Source: Pectobacterium zantedeschiae (GTDB lineage Bacteria; Pseudomonadota; Gammaproteobacteria; Enterobacterales; Enterobacteriaceae). From it: DNA of 64,000 bases. The stretch is taken from contig NZ_NWTM01000001.1 of NCBI RefSeq assembly GCF_004137795.1, forward strand, positions 310,001 to 374,000, written 5' to 3'. Each line of letters begins with the position of its first letter. Position 1 is the first letter of the stretch. Position numbers and translations under genes: made by a program. This document shows positions 40,809-53,147 of this stretch, in pieces. Below the pieces are notes generated by a model that made no database searches, had not been told where the DNA came from, and saw nothing but the letters and a program-made list of their open reading frames with translations.

Positions 40809-41354
40809 ATGCATGATCACAACAATCACGATCATATTGACGCTCAGGGACAACCTGCTGCCGATTCGCTGACAAAAGAAAACACTTTTGTATTGAGTGA
40901 CGCTGAACGTGACGCCATTGAGCACGAAAAACATCACTACGAAGATGCGCGTGCTGCGTCAATTGAAGCACTGAAAATTGTGCAGAAAGAACGCGGCTGG
41001 GTGCCGGATGGTGCTATCAACGCGATTGCCGATCTGCTGGGGATCCCCGCCAGTGACGTGGAAGGTGTGGCAACGTTCTATAGTCAGATTTATCGCCAAC
41101 CTGTCGGGCGTCACATTATTCGTTATTGCGACAGCGTCGTGTGCCACATCAATGGCTATCAGGGCGTGCAGGCTGCACTTGAGCGTAAGCTCAGCATCAA
41201 ACCGGGGCAGACAACGTTCGATGGACGTTTCACGCTGTTGCCGACCTGCTGTCTGGGTAACTGTGACAAGGGGCCGTCAATGATGATTGACGACGATACC
41301 CACAGCCATGTGACGCCGGAAGGTATTGAATCGTTATTGGAGCAGTATCAATGA
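40809..41354 (+). CDS. nuoE: NuoE, complex I subunit E (2Fe-2S)
   Basis: A 181-residue thioredoxin-fold subunit of the NADH dehydrogenase module. Cluster N1a ligands are visible as CDSVVC and CCLGNC. The N-terminus is His/Asp-rich and longer than in E. coli NuoE (166). It starts two bases after nuoCD and overlaps nuoF by four bases (ATGA). Confidence 0.97.
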   Translation: MHDHNNHDHIDAQGQPAADSLTKENTFVLSDAERDAIEHEKHHYEDARAASIEALKIVQKERGWVPDGAINAIADLLGIPASDVEGVATFYSQIYRQPVGRHIIRYCDSVVCHINGYQGVQAALERKLSIKPGQTTFDGRFTLLPTCCLGNCDKGPSMMIDDDTHSHVTPEGIESLLEQYQ

Positions 41355-42700
41355 GTAAAGACATTGTTCTGACTGCTGAGCAGCATCCTCTGACCTGGCG
41401 TTTACGCGCAGATAAACAGCCAGTATGGCTGGATGAGTATCGCAGCAAAAATGGTTATGTCGCCGCGCAAAAAGCGTTAACGGGCATGGCGCAGGATGAA
41501 GTGGTCTCACTGGTTAAAGACGCTGGTCTGAAAGGGCGTGGCGGTGCGGGCTTTTCAACAGGCTTGAAGTGGAGCCTGATGCCGAAAGACGAAAGCATGA
41601 ACATCCGCTACCTGCTGTGTAACGCGGATGAGATGGAGCCTGGTACTTATAAAGACCGCCTGTTGATGGAGCAAGAGCCTCATCTGCTGGTTGAAGGCAT
41701 GCTAATCAGCGCTTTTGCGCTGAAAGCCTACCGCGGTTACATCTTCCTGCGTGGTGAGTACATCGAAGCTGCTGTTCACTTGCGTCGCGCAATTGAAGAA
41801 GCAAAAGCCGCTGGTTTGCTGGGCAAGAATATTCTGGGCAGCGGATTTGATTTCGAGCTGTTCGTGCATACGGGCGCTGGGCGTTACATCTGTGGTGAAG
41901 AAACTGCACTGATTAACTCGCTGGAAGGCCGTCGTGCCAACCCTCGTTCCAAGCCGCCTTTCCCGGCGTCTGCTGGTGTTTGGGGCAAGCCAACTTGCGT
42001 TAATAACGTCGAAACGCTGTGTAACGTACCGGCAATTATCGAACACGGAGCGGCTTGGTATCAGGGACTGTCTGCGGGTAAAAGTAAAGATGCAGGCACG
42101 AAACTGATGGGCTTCTCTGGTCGCGTCAAGAATCCGGGCCTGTGGGAATTGCCCTTCGGCACCACGGCACGTGAGATTCTGGAAGACTACGCGGGTGGCA
42201 TGCGTGATGGTCTGAAACTGAAAGCCTGGCAGCCGGGCGGAGCAGGTACGGATTTCCTGACGGAAAGCCATCTCGATCTGCCGATGGATTTTGAGCACAT
42301 TGCGAAAGCAGGTAGCCGTATGGGTACCGCACTGGCGATGGCCGTCGATCACGAAATCAATATGGTCTCGTTGACGCGCAATCTTGAAGAGTTCTTCGCC
42401 CGTGAATCCTGTGGCTGGTGTACGCCGTGTCGTGATGGCCTGCCGTGGAGCGTGAAGATTCTGCGTGCGCTGGAGAATGGCGAAGGCCAGCCTGGCGATA
42501 TAGAAACGCTGGAGCAGCTCTGTCGTTTCCTCGGGCCAGGTAACACCTTCTGTGCGCATGCTCCGGGTGCGGTCGAACCGTTGCAAAGTGCCATCAAGTA
42601 TTTCCGGGAAGAATTCGAAGCGGGTATCTCTAAACAGTATTTAGGCAACCTCAAAACGATTGGCGGTATCCAGCCTAACCTGTTGAAAGAGCGCTGGTAA
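41351..42700 (+). CDS. nuoF: NuoF, complex I subunit F (NADH/FMN, 4Fe-4S)
   Basis: A 449-residue NADH-oxidising subunit. The FMN/NADH site is [17 protein letters not shown] and the [21 protein letters not shown] block; N3 cluster ligands are in [11 protein letters not shown] plus the later [11 protein letters not shown] cysteine. It overlaps nuoE at the start. The gap to nuoG is unusually long because it holds a remnant of the dispersed repeat. Confidence 0.98.
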   Translation: MSKDIVLTAEQHPLTWRLRADKQPVWLDEYRSKNGYVAAQKALTGMAQDEVVSLVKDAGLKGRGGAGFSTGLKWSLMPKDESMNIRYLLCNADEMEPGTYKDRLLMEQEPHLLVEGMLISAFALKAYRGYIFLRGEYIEAAVHLRRAIEEAKAAGLLGKNILGSGFDFELFVHTGAGRYICGEETALINSLEGRRANPRSKPPFPASAGVWGKPTCVNNVETLCNVPAIIEHGAAWYQGLSAGKSKDAGTKLMGFSGRVKNPGLWELPFGTTAREILEDYAGGMRDGLKLKAWQPGGAGTDFLTESHLDLPMDFEHIAKAGSRMGTALAMAVDHEINMVSLTRNLEEFFARESCGWCTPCRDGLPWSVKILRALENGEGQPGDIETLEQLCRFLGPGNTFCAHAPGAVEPLQSAIKYFREEFEAGISKQYLGNLKTIGGIQPNLLKERW

Positions 42701-42774
42701 GCCAGTGTTTAACACGTGCGAGATGCAGTGAATGTATCCGCAGGGTGGCGCAAATAAGCCACCCTCATAAACCC

Positions 42775-42834
42775 AATATATTTCAAGGCGCAGGTAGCCA
42801 ACGCATTTGCGGTTTGAAAGATGAGGGTATACAG
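42775..42834 (+). repeat. Dispersed palindromic repeat, copy 3 (short form) between nuoF and nuoG
   Basis: The segment begins AATATATTTCAAGGCGCAGG and ends GATGAGGGTATACAG. Its right half, GCCAACGCA..TTGAA..ATGA.GGTATA, lines up with the right end of copy 1 (from 17518) at most positions, and the two ends are inversely related. It is about 60 bases, so it would be an internally deleted copy lacking the CTTACTTGAGTAAG centre. Confidence 0.6.
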
Positions 42835-42887
42835 AATTTTTGATTAGCGCCTGTGGCAACACGGGCCATTATGGAAGCATGCTGACT

Positions 42888-45614
42888 ATGGCTACTATTC
42901 ATGTAGACGGCAAAGAGTATGAAGTAAACGGAGCGGACAACCTTCTGGAAGCTTGCCTGACTCTGGGACTTGATATTCCTTACTTTTGCTGGCACCCCGC
43001 GCTCGGGAGCGTCGGATCCTGCCGCCTCTGTGCGGTAAAACAGTATCAAAACGCGGAAGACACCCGCGGTCGTCTGGTGATGTCTTGTATGACACCAGCA
43101 ACCGAAGGAACGTTCATTGCGATTGAAGATGAAGAAGCGAAACTATTCCGTAAGACGATAGTTGAGTTTCTGATGACTAACCACCCGCATGATTGTCCGG
43201 TGTGTGAGGAAGGCGGTAACTGTCATTTGCAGGATATGACAGTCATGACGGGACAAAACTTCCGTCGCTATCGCTTTACCAAGCGTACTCACCGCAATCA
43301 GGATCTTGGGCCGTTTATTTCTCATGAGATGAACCGCTGTATCGCGTGCTATCGCTGCGTGCGTTACTACAAAGACTATGCGGATGGCAAAGATCTTGGC
43401 GTTTACGGCGCGCATGACAACGTTTACTTCGGTCGCCCGGAAGATGGCACGCTGGAAAGCGAGTTCTCCGGTAACTTGGTTGAAGTCTGCCCTACTGGTG
43501 TATTCACCGATAAAACGCACTCCGAACGCTATAACCGTAAATGGGATATGCAGTTTGCACCGAGCGTCTGCCAACAGTGCAGCATCGGCTGTAATACTAG
43601 TCCCGGTGAACGCTATGGTGAACTGCGCCGCATCGAAAACCGTTTCAACGGCAGCGTAAACCACTATTTTCTGTGTGATCGCGGCCGTTTTGGTTACGGC
43701 TATGTCAATCAGAAAGACCGTCCGAACCAACCGCTCCAGCGTCGTGGTGGTGATTGGATCGCGCTGAATGCCGATCAAGCACTGCAAGGCGCGGCGGATG
43801 TGCTGCGTCAGGCGAAGAAAACCATCGGCATAGGTTCGCCGCGTGCCAGCATCGAAAGTAACTTTGCGTTGCGTGAGCTGGTGGGAGCGGAGAACTTCTA
43901 CACGGGTATCGCGCAGGAAGAACAGAATCGTCTGCAATTGATCCTGAAAGTGTTACGCGAAAGCGGCGTAAGAACGCCAGCCCTGCGTGAGATCGAAGGC
44001 TATGATGCCGTTCTGATTCTGGGTGAAGACTTAACGCAGACCGGTGCGCGCATCGCGCTGGCCGTTCGTCAGGCCGTTAAAGGCAAAGCCCGCGAAATGG
44101 CGGCAGCACAGAAAGTGGCTGACTGGCAGATTGCGGCGATCATGAACATTGGTCAGCATGCCAAGCACCCGCTGTTTGTCACCAACGTCGACAACACCCG
44201 TCTGGACGACATTGCAGCATGGAATTACCGTGCGCCGGTTGCCGATCAGGCGCGTCTTGGTTTTGCGATTGCACACGGATTAGATAGCAGCGCCCCGGCA
44301 GTCACCGACCTGGCCGCAGGTCTGGATCAGAAAGTCGATATCATCGTGCAGGCGCTTGCTGGTGCGAAAAAGCCACTCATCATCTCCGGTACAAACGCCG
44401 GTAGCGAGGACGTTATCTCTGCTGCGGCAAACGTTGCCAAAGCGCTGAAGAGTCGCGGGTCTGACGTCGGCATTACCTTTGTTGCTCCCGCTGCAAACAG
44501 CATCGGGTTGTCAATTATGGGTGGTGGTTCTCTGGATGACGCGCTGGTGCAGTTGGAAAACGGTGACGCTGACAGCGTGGTGGTTCTGGAGAACGATCTC
44601 TACCGTCATGCACCCGTTGCTCGCGTTGATGCGGCGTTGGAAAAAGCAGAGAACCTGATTGTGGTTGACCATCAGCGTACTCGCATCATGGACAAGGCCA
44701 GCATCATTCTGTCTGCCGCCAGCTTTGCTGAAAGCGACGGTACGCTGGTGAATCAGGAAGGTCGCGCGCAGCGTTTCTTCCAGGTCTATGACCCAACGTA
44801 CTACAACGATAAAGTTGTGATGCTGGAAAGCTGGCGCTGGCTGCACTCGCTGTATACCACCTATAACAGCCGTCAGGTTGACTGGACGCAACTGGATAAC
44901 GTGATTGACGCGTGTGTCGCTGCATTGCCGCAATTGGCTGCGATTAAAGATGCCGCGCCGGATGCCTCGTTCCGTATTCGTGGTCAGAAACTGTCGCGTT
45001 CACCGATCCGCTCAAGTGGTCGTACTGCGATGCGCGCCAATATCAGCGTGCATGAACCGCGTCAGCCAGTCGATAAAGACACGATGTTTGCCTTCTCAAT
45101 GGAAGGGAACAACAGTCCGACAGCCAACCGTCAGCAGATTCCGTTTGCCTGGGCACCGGGCTGGAACTCACCGCAGGCCTGGAACAAATTCCAGGACGAA
45201 GTGGGCGGACATTTACGTCATGGCGATCCGGGTGTTCGTATGATCGAAGCCGGAGAAGGTTCGCTGGCGTACTTCGACAACATCCCTGCGGCTTTCGTCC
45301 CACAAGCGGGTCAGTGGCGCGTTGCGCCGTATTATCACCTGTTTGGCAGTGATGAAATGTCACAGCGTTCTGACGTGATTCAGCAGCGTATGCCAGAGCC
45401 TTACGTGATGGTGAACCCGGCTGATGCGGCGACGCTGGGCGTAAACGCTGGTACGTTGCTGGAGTTGACCTGTGCAGGGCAAACGCTACGTCTGCCACTG
45501 CGCTTAAGTGCGGCATTAAGTCAGGGACAGGTTGGTTTACCGCTAGGCTTGCCGGGTATTGCACCGGTGCTGGCGGGTGCAACCGTTGAAAATCTGCGGG
45601 AGGCCGCACAATGA
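42888..45614 (+). CDS. nuoG: NuoG, complex I subunit G (multiple Fe-S clusters)
   Basis: A 908-residue subunit of the peripheral arm. N-terminal 2Fe-2S ferredoxin domain ([15 protein letters not shown]), the His-ligated cluster [25 protein letters not shown], and the extra cluster CQQCSIGCN with a distant Cys in YFLCDRGRF; the rest is a molybdopterin-oxidoreductase-like domain. I chose ATG 42888 (GGAAG ten bases before; exactly the E. coli length); ATG 42879 and 42840 are in frame but less suited. It overlaps nuoH by four bases. Confidence 0.97.
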   Translation: MATIHVDGKEYEVNGADNLLEACLTLGLDIPYFCWHPALGSVGSCRLCAVKQYQNAEDTRGRLVMSCMTPATEGTFIAIEDEEAKLFRKTIVEFLMTNHPHDCPVCEEGGNCHLQDMTVMTGQNFRRYRFTKRTHRNQDLGPFISHEMNRCIACYRCVRYYKDYADGKDLGVYGAHDNVYFGRPEDGTLESEFSGNLVEVCPTGVFTDKTHSERYNRKWDMQFAPSVCQQCSIGCNTSPGERYGELRRIENRFNGSVNHYFLCDRGRFGYGYVNQKDRPNQPLQRRGGDWIALNADQALQGAADVLRQAKKTIGIGSPRASIESNFALRELVGAENFYTGIAQEEQNRLQLILKVLRESGVRTPALREIEGYDAVLILGEDLTQTGARIALAVRQAVKGKAREMAAAQKVADWQIAAIMNIGQHAKHPLFVTNVDNTRLDDIAAWNYRAPVADQARLGFAIAHGLDSSAPAVTDLAAGLDQKVDIIVQALAGAKKPLIISGTNAGSEDVISAAANVAKALKSRGSDVGITFVAPAANSIGLSIMGGGSLDDALVQLENGDADSVVVLENDLYRHAPVARVDAALEKAENLIVVDHQRTRIMDKASIILSAASFAESDGTLVNQEGRAQRFFQVYDPTYYNDKVVMLESWRWLHSLYTTYNSRQVDWTQLDNVIDACVAALPQLAAIKDAAPDASFRIRGQKLSRSPIRSSGRTAMRANISVHEPRQPVDKDTMFAFSMEGNNSPTANRQQIPFAWAPGWNSPQAWNKFQDEVGGHLRHGDPGVRMIEAGEGSLAYFDNIPAAFVPQAGQWRVAPYYHLFGSDEMSQRSDVIQQRMPEPYVMVNPADAATLGVNAGTLLELTCAGQTLRLPLRLSAALSQGQVGLPLGLPGIAPVLAGATVENLREAAQ

Positions 45615-46585
45615 GTTGGTTAACGCCGGAATTAATCGAAATTCTGATCACCGTCGGAAAAGCGATCGTGATTCTGCTGGTTGTGGTGACCTGTGGCGCA
45701 TTCATGAGTATGGGTGAACGTCGATTGCTCGGCCTCTTCCAGGGACGCTATGGACCGAACCGGGTAGGTTGGGGCGGTTCATTACAGCTTGTCGCTGACA
45801 TGATCAAAATGTTCTTCAAAGAAGACTGGGTGCCGAACTTTACCGATAAGGTGATCTTCACATTGGCACCGATGATCGCTTTCACGTCAATGCTGATTGC
45901 CTTCGCGATTGTGCCGATTACGCCAACCTGGGGTGTCGCCGATCTTAACATCGGTATCCTGTTCTTCCTGATGATGGCGGGTTTGGCTGTTTATGCGGTG
46001 CTATTTGCTGGTTGGGCGAGTAACAACAAATACTCGCTGCTCGGCGCGGTACGTGCTTCCGCTCAGACCGTGAGCTACGAAGTCTTCATCGGCCTGTCGC
46101 TGATGGGGGTTGTCGCGCAGGCGGGATCGTTCAACATGCGTGACATCGTCGATTCTCAGGAACATTTGTGGAACGTTATTCCACAGTTCTTCGGCTTTAT
46201 CACGTTTGCCATCGCAGGCGTGGCGGTGTGTCACCGTCACCCGTTTGACCAGCCTGAAGCTGAACAGGAACTGGCCGATGGTTACCACATTGAATATTCC
46301 GGTATGAAGTTCGGTCTGTTCTTCGTGGGCGAATATATCGGGATCGTTACCGTTTCTGCGCTGATGGTGACCTTATTCTTCGGTGGCTGGCATGGTCCGT
46401 TCTTGCCACCGTTTGTTTGGTTTGCGCTGAAAACAGGCTTTTTCATGATGATGTTCATCCTGATTCGTGCTTCGTTACCCCGTCCACGTTATGACCAGGT
46501 GATGGCTTTCGGTTGGAAAGTCTGTCTGCCGATAACGCTTTTGAATCTGCTGGCGACAGCTGCCGTCATTTTGTACAACGCTTAA
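45611..46585 (+). CDS. nuoH: NuoH, complex I subunit H
   Basis: A 324-residue membrane subunit with eight helices at the junction of the two arms, forming part of the quinone cavity. Conserved blocks are [40 protein letters not shown] and [20 protein letters not shown] with charged residues implicated in proton coupling. Confidence 0.98.
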   Translation: MSWLTPELIEILITVGKAIVILLVVVTCGAFMSMGERRLLGLFQGRYGPNRVGWGGSLQLVADMIKMFFKEDWVPNFTDKVIFTLAPMIAFTSMLIAFAIVPITPTWGVADLNIGILFFLMMAGLAVYAVLFAGWASNNKYSLLGAVRASAQTVSYEVFIGLSLMGVVAQAGSFNMRDIVDSQEHLWNVIPQFFGFITFAIAGVAVCHRHPFDQPEAEQELADGYHIEYSGMKFGLFFVGEYIGIVTVSALMVTLFFGGWHGPFLPPFVWFALKTGFFMMMFILIRASLPRPRYDQVMAFGWKVCLPITLLNLLATAAVILYNA

Positions 46586-46602
46586 GAAGGGGTGAATAAA
46601 CC

Positions 46603-47145
46603 ATGACATTGAAAGAGTTAGTGGTTGGTTTCGGCACCCAGATACGCAGTATCTGTATGGTGGGATCGAATGCTTTCAAGAAGCGCGAAACCAGGATGTA
46701 CCCAGAAGAGCCTGTGAATCCGCCGCCGCGTTACCGTGGTCGTATCGTGCTGACGCGCGATCCCGATGGTGAAGAGCGTTGTGTTGCCTGCAATCTGTGT
46801 GCGGTGGCCTGCCCGGTCGGCTGTATTTCATTACAGAAAGCGGAAACCAAAGATGGTCGCTGGTATCCCGAGTTCTTCCGCGTCAACTTCTCGCGCTGCA
46901 TTTTCTGTGGCTTCTGCGAAGAAGCGTGTCCGACAACGGCTATCCAACTGACGCCGGATTTCGAGATGGGCGATTATAAACGTCAGGATCTGGTGTACGA
47001 GAAAGAAGATCTGCTGATATCGGGGCCGGGTAAATATCCGGAATACAATTTCTACCGGATGGCTGGTATGGCAATCGATGGGAAAGACAAAGGCGAAGCT
47101 GAAAACGAAGCCAAACCTATTGATGTCAAAGGCCTGTTGCCCTAA
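46603..47145 (+). CDS. nuoI: NuoI, complex I subunit I (two 4Fe-4S clusters)
   Basis: A 180-residue ferredoxin-like subunit. Two complete CxxCxxCxxxCP motifs are seen, [15 protein letters not shown] and [15 protein letters not shown], for clusters N6a and N6b. An N-terminal amphipathic helix rests on the membrane arm. It follows nuoH by 17 bases. Confidence 0.98.
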   Translation: MTLKELVVGFGTQIRSICMVGSNAFKKRETRMYPEEPVNPPPRYRGRIVLTRDPDGEERCVACNLCAVACPVGCISLQKAETKDGRWYPEFFRVNFSRCIFCGFCEEACPTTAIQLTPDFEMGDYKRQDLVYEKEDLLISGPGKYPEYNFYRMAGMAIDGKDKGEAENEAKPIDVKGLLP

Positions 47146-47154
47146 GGAGCTAGC

Positions 47155-47715
47155 ATGGAATTCGCTTTTTATACCACAGGTTTGATTGCGATATTGGCGA
47201 CACTGCGCGTCATTACGCATACCAACCCTGTGCATGCACTGTTGTATATGGTCACCTCGCTTATGGCGATTGCAGGCGTATTTTTCTCGCTGGGCGCTAA
47301 TTTTGCTGGCGCGCTGAGCATCATCGTGTATGCCGGTGCCATCATGGTGCTGTTTGTGTTCGTCGTCATGATGCTCAACCTCGGTAATTCCGTCGAAGAA
47401 CAAGAGCGGAATTGGCTGAAACCCAGCGTCTGGATTGGTCCAAGCATTCTTTCACTGGCGTTACTGGTGATTGTAGTCAACGCCATCCTTAGCCTTAAAG
47501 AGCAGGGAATCACTGGCACGCCTGTTGAGGCGAAAGCGGTGGGTATCAGCCTGTTTGGGCCTTATGTTCTGGCAGTTGAATTGGCGTCAATGCTGCTGCT
47601 GGCGGGATTGGTTGTCGCTTTCCACATTGGTCGTGAAGATAAACGTGGTGACGTTGTCAGTAAAGAAGGCGCGAACCAGGACGTTGAGAAGAAAATAACG
47701 GGGGAACGCGCATGA
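47155..47715 (+). CDS. nuoJ: NuoJ, complex I subunit J
   Basis: A 186-residue membrane subunit with five helices and the conserved loop [20 protein letters not shown] (pi-bulge region) and [16 protein letters not shown]. The C-terminal tail is charged. It overlaps nuoK by four bases. Confidence 0.97.
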
Positions 47716-48014
47716 TTCCGTTACAACATGGGCTGATTTTAGCCGCCATTCTGTTTGTTCTTGGGCTGACTGGTCTGTTGATTCGTCGTAACTTGCTGTT
47801 TATGTTGATCAGTCTGGAAATTATGATCAACGCTGCCGCACTGGCCTTTGTCGTCGCAGGCAGCTACTGGCAGCAGCCGGATGGTCAGGTGATGTACATT
47901 CTGGCGATTACGCTGGCAGCGGCTGAGGCCAGTATTGGTCTGGCATTGTTGTTGCAGATGTATCGTCGTCGTCAGACCCTGAATATTGATACAGTCAGTG
48001 AGATGCGCGGATGA
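47712..48014 (+). CDS. nuoK: NuoK, complex I subunit K
   Basis: A 100-residue, three-helix membrane subunit with the two conserved membrane glutamates ([13 protein letters not shown] and [13 protein letters not shown]) of the proton path. It has the same length as in E. coli and overlaps both neighbours by four bases. Confidence 0.97.
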
Positions 48015-49858
48015 ACTTACTCTATTTAACAATACTCTTCCCGCTGCTCGGCTTTCTGTTGCTGGCATTTTCTCGTGGTCGCTGGTCGGAGAATACGTCC
48101 GCGACCGTCGGTGTTGGCTCGATTGGTCTGGCAGCGTTGGTTACCGCTTGGGTTGTGGTCGATTTTATGGGCCAACAGCACGGTGGCGTGACCTTCTTTA
48201 ATCAGCATTTGTGGACGTGGATGGCTGTTGGCAATTTCGACATCAGCGTAACGCTGACGCTCGATGGTCTTGCTGTAACGATGTTGTCCGTGGTGACGGG
48301 CGTCGGCTTCTTCATCCACCTCTTTGCTTCGTGGTATATGCGTGGGGAAGAGGGATATTCTCGCTTCTTTGCCTATACCAACTTGTTTATTGCCAGCATG
48401 GTTGTTCTGGTTCTGGCTGATAACCTGTTACTGATGTATCTCGGTTGGGAAGGGGTAGGGCTGTGTAGTTATCTGCTGATCGGTTTCTACTACACCAATC
48501 CGAAGAACGGCGCGGCAGCGATGAAGGCCTTCATCGTTACACGCGTAGGTGACGTCTTTCTGGCCTTTGCTCTCTTCATCCTTTACAAAGAGTTGGGTAC
48601 GCTCAATTTCCGCGAGCTGATGGTATTGGCACCGCAGAAGCTTGCTGAAGGTTCACCGGAAATTACGTGGGCTACGCTGATGTTGCTGGGTGGTGCGGTC
48701 GGTAAATCAGCACAGTTGCCGCTGCAAACCTGGCTGGCAGATGCGATGGCTGGCCCAACACCAGTATCTGCACTGATCCACGCCGCCACGATGGTTACCG
48801 CAGGTGTTTACCTGATTGCGCGTACCAACGGCCTGTTCCTGATGGCGCCGGATGTTCTGCATCTGGTGGGGATTGTGGGGGCAGTGACGCTGGTGCTGGC
48901 AGGCTTTGCTGCACTGGTTCAAACCGACATCAAACGCGTGCTGGCCTATTCTACGATGAGCCAGATTGGTTACATGTTCCTGGCGCTGGGCGTTCAGGCA
49001 TGGGATGCCGCGATTTTCCACCTGATGACGCACGCATTCTTTAAAGCACTGCTGTTCCTCTCTTCTGGTTCGGTGATTTTGGCCTGCCACCACGAGCAGA
49101 ACATCTTCAAGATGGGCGGACTGCGTAAAACGATTCCACTGGTTTATGTCTGCTTCCTGGTCGGGGGCGCGGCGCTGGCTGCACTGCCGCTGGTTACCGC
49201 AGGCTTCTTCAGTAAAGACGAGATTTTGGCTGGCGCATGGGCAAATGGTCACATCAACCTGATGGTGGCAGGATTGGCCGGTGCCTTCATGACCTCGCTG
49301 TATACGTTCCGTATGATTTTCATCGTGTTCCACGGTGAAGAGAAAACCAAGGCGCATGCAGGAAAAGGTATTTCTCACCACTTACCGCTGGTTGTGCTGA
49401 TGATTCTGTCCACCTTTATTGGTGCGATGATTGTTCCGCCGTTGCACGGTGTATTACCGGCGACGACTGAACTTGAACATGGCCAGTTGATGACGCTGGA
49501 AATTACTTCTGGCGTAGTGGCGATTGCCGGTATTCTGCTTGCCGCAGTGCTGTGGCTGGGTAAACGTCAGGCAGTGAATAGCATCGCGAAGAGTGCCCCT
49601 GGCCGTTTCTTCTCGACCTGGTGGTTCCACGCGTGGGGCTTCGACTGGCTGTACGATCACGTCTTTGTTAAACCGTATCTGGCTATCGCGAAGCTGTTGC
49701 AGCGTGATCCGTTAAATGCATTGATGACCCTTCCCGCCACCGTTACCCGCTGGGGTAATCGTGGGCTGGCGCTCAGTGCGAATGGTCAGTTGCGCTGGTA
49801 CGTTGCTTCTATGGGCTTTGGTGCCGTACTGGTACTGGGCTTGTTACTGCTGGTGTAA
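48011..49858 (+). CDS. nuoL: NuoL, complex I subunit L (antiporter-like)
   Basis: A 615-residue antiporter-type subunit at the distal end of the membrane arm. Landmarks are the helix-5 Glu in [19 protein letters not shown], the broken-helix Lys in [32 protein letters not shown] (here split by length), [18 protein letters not shown], and the long lateral helix plus extra helix at the C-terminus. Confidence 0.97.
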
Positions 49859-49958
49859 GGCAGAATCCGGTAACGTATAAAAGGTAGGGCATTCCGCAGA
49901 CAGGGATGCCCGCCACGGCAAGTTTTCAGATTTCTTTAATTTAGGGACACAAAACGCC
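49859..49958 (+). other. Hundred-base gap with a hairpin between nuoL and nuoM
   Basis: Other membrane-subunit genes in the operon overlap, but nuoL and nuoM are 100 bases apart. GGGCAT (49887-49892) can pair with ATGCCC (49906-49911), giving an interrupted stem inside the operon. No gene is seen. Confidence 0.4.
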
Positions 49959-51494
49959 ATGCTACTACCTTGGCTAATTCTTCTCCCCTTTATCGGCGGT
50001 CTGCTGTGCTGGCAGTTAGAGCGTTTTGGTACGAAAGTACCGCGCTGGATAGCGTTGATTGCAATGGGGCTGACTCTCGCTCTGTCTCTGCAACTGTGGT
50101 TGCAAGGCGGTTACTCACTGACGGCGCCGACAGGCGTACCACAATGGCAATCCGAATTTTATGTGCCGTGGATCCCGCGCTTCGGTATCGGCATCCATCT
50201 TGCGCTGGATGGCCTGTCGCTGCTGATGGTGGTGCTGACAGGGTTGTTGGGCGTGTTGGCAATCCTCTGTTCTTGGAATGAAATTCAGCGCTATCAGGGC
50301 TTCTTCCACCTGAACCTGCTGTGGATTCTGGGCGGCGTTATCGGCGTGTTCCTTGCCATCGACATGTTCCTGTTCTTCTTCTTCTGGGAAATGATGCTGG
50401 TACCGATGTACTTCCTGATTGCGCTGTGGGGGCACAAAGGCTCTGACGGTAAAACCAGAATTACGGCGGCAACCAAGTTCTTCATTTATACCCAGGCAAG
50501 CGGCCTGATCATGTTGATCGCGATTCTGGCGCTGGTCTTTGTGCATCACAATGCCACCGGCGTTTGGACGTTCAACTATGAAGATCTGCTGAAAACGCCG
50601 ATGTCATATGGTGTTGAATATCTTCTGATGCTGGGCTTCTTCATCGCGTTTGCTGTAAAAATGCCGGTCGTGCCGTTGCACGGTTGGTTACCGGATGCGC
50701 ACAGTCAGGCTCCAACTGCGGGTTCCGTTGACCTGGCGGGTATCCTGCTGAAAACGGCGGCTTATGGTCTGCTGCGTTTCAGCCTGCCGTTGTTCCCGAA
50801 TGCCTCCCATGCCTTTGCACCGATCGCCATGTGGCTGGGTGTGATTGGTATCTTCTACGGCGCATGGCTGGCGTTCAAACAGACGGATATCAAACGCCTG
50901 ATTGCTTACACCTCGGTGTCGCACATGGGCTTTGTGATGATTGCCATTTACTCCGGTAATCAACTGGCTTATCAGGGCGCAGTGATTCAGATGATTGCGC
51001 ACGGTCTGTCTGCTGCGGGTCTGTTTATTCTGTGTGGTCAACTGTACGAACGTCTGCATACCCGTGACATGCGTGAAATGGGTGGTCTGTGGGCGCGTCT
51101 GAAATACCTGCCAGCGCTGTCTCTGTTTTTTGCTGTGGCGACATTGGGTATGCCGGGTACGGGCAACTTTGTCGGCGAATTCATGATTCTGTTCGGCAGC
51201 TATCAGGTTGTACCGGTGATTACGGTGATCTCAACCTTCGGTCTGGTATTTGCATCGGTCTACTCACTGATCATGATTCAGCGTGCTTATTACGGTACGC
51301 CTAAATCTGATGAACCATTGAAGAGTATGTCGATCCGCGAATTGTCTATCGTGATGCTGTTGGTGGTATTACTGGTGTTGTTAGGGGTTTACCCGCAACC
51401 GATTCTGGATACCTCCAGTGCCGCGATGTCAAATATCCAGCAGTGGTTTATGTCGTCTGCTCCAGATTCAATTATTTCAACAACAAGGCCGTAA
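49959..51494 (+). CDS. nuoM: NuoM, complex I subunit M (antiporter-like)
   Basis: A 511-residue proton-pumping subunit with fourteen helices. The key Glu is in FFFWEMMLVPMYFLIALWG, the Lys in AVKMPVVPLHGWLPDAHSQ, and TDIKRLIAYTSVSHMGFV follows. Length agrees with E. coli NuoM (509). Confidence 0.97.
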   Translation: MLLPWLILLPFIGGLLCWQLERFGTKVPRWIALIAMGLTLALSLQLWLQGGYSLTAPTGVPQWQSEFYVPWIPRFGIGIHLALDGLSLLMVVLTGLLGVLAILCSWNEIQRYQGFFHLNLLWILGGVIGVFLAIDMFLFFFFWEMMLVPMYFLIALWGHKGSDGKTRITAATKFFIYTQASGLIMLIAILALVFVHHNATGVWTFNYEDLLKTPMSYGVEYLLMLGFFIAFAVKMPVVPLHGWLPDAHSQAPTAGSVDLAGILLKTAAYGLLRFSLPLFPNASHAFAPIAMWLGVIGIFYGAWLAFKQTDIKRLIAYTSVSHMGFVMIAIYSGNQLAYQGAVIQMIAHGLSAAGLFILCGQLYERLHTRDMREMGGLWARLKYLPALSLFFAVATLGMPGTGNFVGEFMILFGSYQVVPVITVISTFGLVFASVYSLIMIQRAYYGTPKSDEPLKSMSIRELSIVMLLVVLLVLLGVYPQPILDTSSAAMSNIQQWFMSSAPDSIISTTRP

Positions 51495-51500
51495 TTCGCC

Positions 51501-52958
51501 ATGACAATAACTCTTCAACAACTAATTGCGCTATCGCCGCTGTTGATCGTCGGATTGACGGTAGTGGTTGTGATGCTGTGCATTGCGTGGCGACGCAACC
51601 ATTTTGTCAACGCAACCATGACGGTTATCGGCCTGAATATTGCGTTGCTGTCACTGTACTTTGTCGGCCAGGCTGGCCCAACGGACGTGACGCCGCTGCT
51701 GCGTGTTGATGGCTTCTCGATGTTCTATACCGGGCTGGTACTGCTTGCCAGTCTGGCAACCAGTACGTTTGCCTATCCGTGGCTGCAAGGCTACCCGGAC
51801 AACCGTGATGAGTTCTATCTGCTGGTTCTCATTGCTGCGTTAGGTGGGATCCTGCTGTCGAGCGCCAACCATCTGGCTTCGCTGTTCATCGGGATTGAAC
51901 TGCTTTCCCTCCCGTTGTTTGGTCTGGTCGGCTATGCCTTCCGTCTGAAGCGTTCGCTGGAAGCCAGTATTAAATACATGCTGCTGTCGGCAGCGGCGTC
52001 TTCCTTCCTGCTGTTTGGTATGGCGCTGATTTATGCTGAGTCAGGTGATATGAGCTTTGCCAGCCTCGGTAAGAGCCTGAGCGATCACCAAATCCATGAG
52101 CCTCTGTTGCTGGCAGGTCTGGGGATGATGATTGTCGGTCTGGGCTTTAAACTGTCTCTGGTTCCGTTCCAACTGTGGACGCCTGATGTGTATCAGGGCG
52201 CACCTGCACCCGTGTCTACGTTTCTGGCGACGGCCGGTAAGATTGCTGTTTTTGGTGCGGTAATGCGTTTGTTCCTGTACGCGCCGGTGGCTGACAGCGA
52301 ATCCGTCAGAATCGTGCTAGGTGTTATCGCGTTCGCGTCGATCCTGTTTGGTAACGTGATGGCGGTATCGCAGACCAATATCAAACGTCTTCTCGGTTAC
52401 TCCTCGATCGCGCATCTGGGCTACTTGCTGGTTGCCCTGATCGCGGTTCAGAGTCATCAACTGGCGTTGGAAACGGTTGGCGTGTATCTGGTGGGTTACC
52501 TGTTCAGCAGCCTGGGTGCGTTTGGTGTGGTTAGCCTGATGTCCAGCCCGTATCGCGGTGCAGATACCGATTCACTGTTCTCTTACCGTGGTTTGTTCTG
52601 GCATAAGCCGATCCTCTCTGCGGTGATGACGGTAATGATGCTGTCGCTGGCGGGTATTCCGATGACGCTGGGCTTCTTCGGTAAATTCTACGTGCTGGCT
52701 GTCGGTGTTAATGCTGAACTGTGGTGGCTGACTGGTGCGGTCGTTCTGGGTAGCGCCATTGGCTTGTACTACTATCTGCGTGTGATGGTCAGCTTGTTCC
52801 TGAATGCGCCGCAGGTATTGCAGCGTGATACGCCAAGCAACTGGGCATTAACCGCTGGTGGTGTGGTTGTACTGATCTCCTCTATCGCAGTGCTGTTCTT
52901 TGGTTTGTACCCGCAACCGCTTATCTCTCTGGTGCAATTGGCGCAGCCAATGATGTAA
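51501..52958 (+). CDS. nuoN: NuoN, complex I subunit N (antiporter-like)
   Basis: A 485-residue antiporter-type subunit, the last gene of the operon, six bases after nuo[20 protein letters not shown] carries the membrane Glu, [19 protein letters not shown] the pumping Lys, and [18 protein letters not shown] the second Lys. A strong terminator follows. Confidence 0.97.
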   Translation: MTITLQQLIALSPLLIVGLTVVVVMLCIAWRRNHFVNATMTVIGLNIALLSLYFVGQAGPTDVTPLLRVDGFSMFYTGLVLLASLATSTFAYPWLQGYPDNRDEFYLLVLIAALGGILLSSANHLASLFIGIELLSLPLFGLVGYAFRLKRSLEASIKYMLLSAAASSFLLFGMALIYAESGDMSFASLGKSLSDHQIHEPLLLAGLGMMIVGLGFKLSLVPFQLWTPDVYQGAPAPVSTFLATAGKIAVFGAVMRLFLYAPVADSESVRIVLGVIAFASILFGNVMAVSQTNIKRLLGYSSIAHLGYLLVALIAVQSHQLALETVGVYLVGYLFSSLGAFGVVSLMSSPYRGADTDSLFSYRGLFWHKPILSAVMTVMMLSLAGIPMTLGFFGKFYVLAVGVNAELWWLTGAVVLGSAIGLYYYLRVMVSLFLNAPQVLQRDTPSNWALTAGGVVVLISSIAVLFFGLYPQPLISLVQLAQPMM

Positions 52959-52986
52959 CCACTAGCGAGAGTTAGATTGAGTCATT

Positions 52987-53020
52987 AAACGCCGTTGATG
53001 AGAGTCAGCGGCGTTTTTTT
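52987..53020 (+). terminator. Rho-independent terminator of the nuo operon
   Basis: AAACGCCG (52987-52994) pairs with CGGCGTTT (53009-53016), with further TGA/TCA pairing inside, followed by a seven-base T-run to 53020. Confidence 0.92.
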
Positions 53021-53147
53021 ATACCAGTAAAATATGTTTTAGGAATGATCTGGTCTATTGAAACCGTAGAAGTCGCGCAAAATTGTCTATAGTTAAGAAG
53101 GCAACAATTTATAACTAATGACTTTTCATAATAGAAGGAAGCACTTT

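Noticed and set aside
41702-42586. Minus-strand 294-codon frame opposite nuoF
   Set aside because: Antisense to nuoF with no motif, no ribosome site and composition expected of a shadow frame.
42701-42887. Decayed gene between nuoF and nuoG
   Set aside because: No frame or residual protein similarity is visible; a repeat remnant explains the sequence better.
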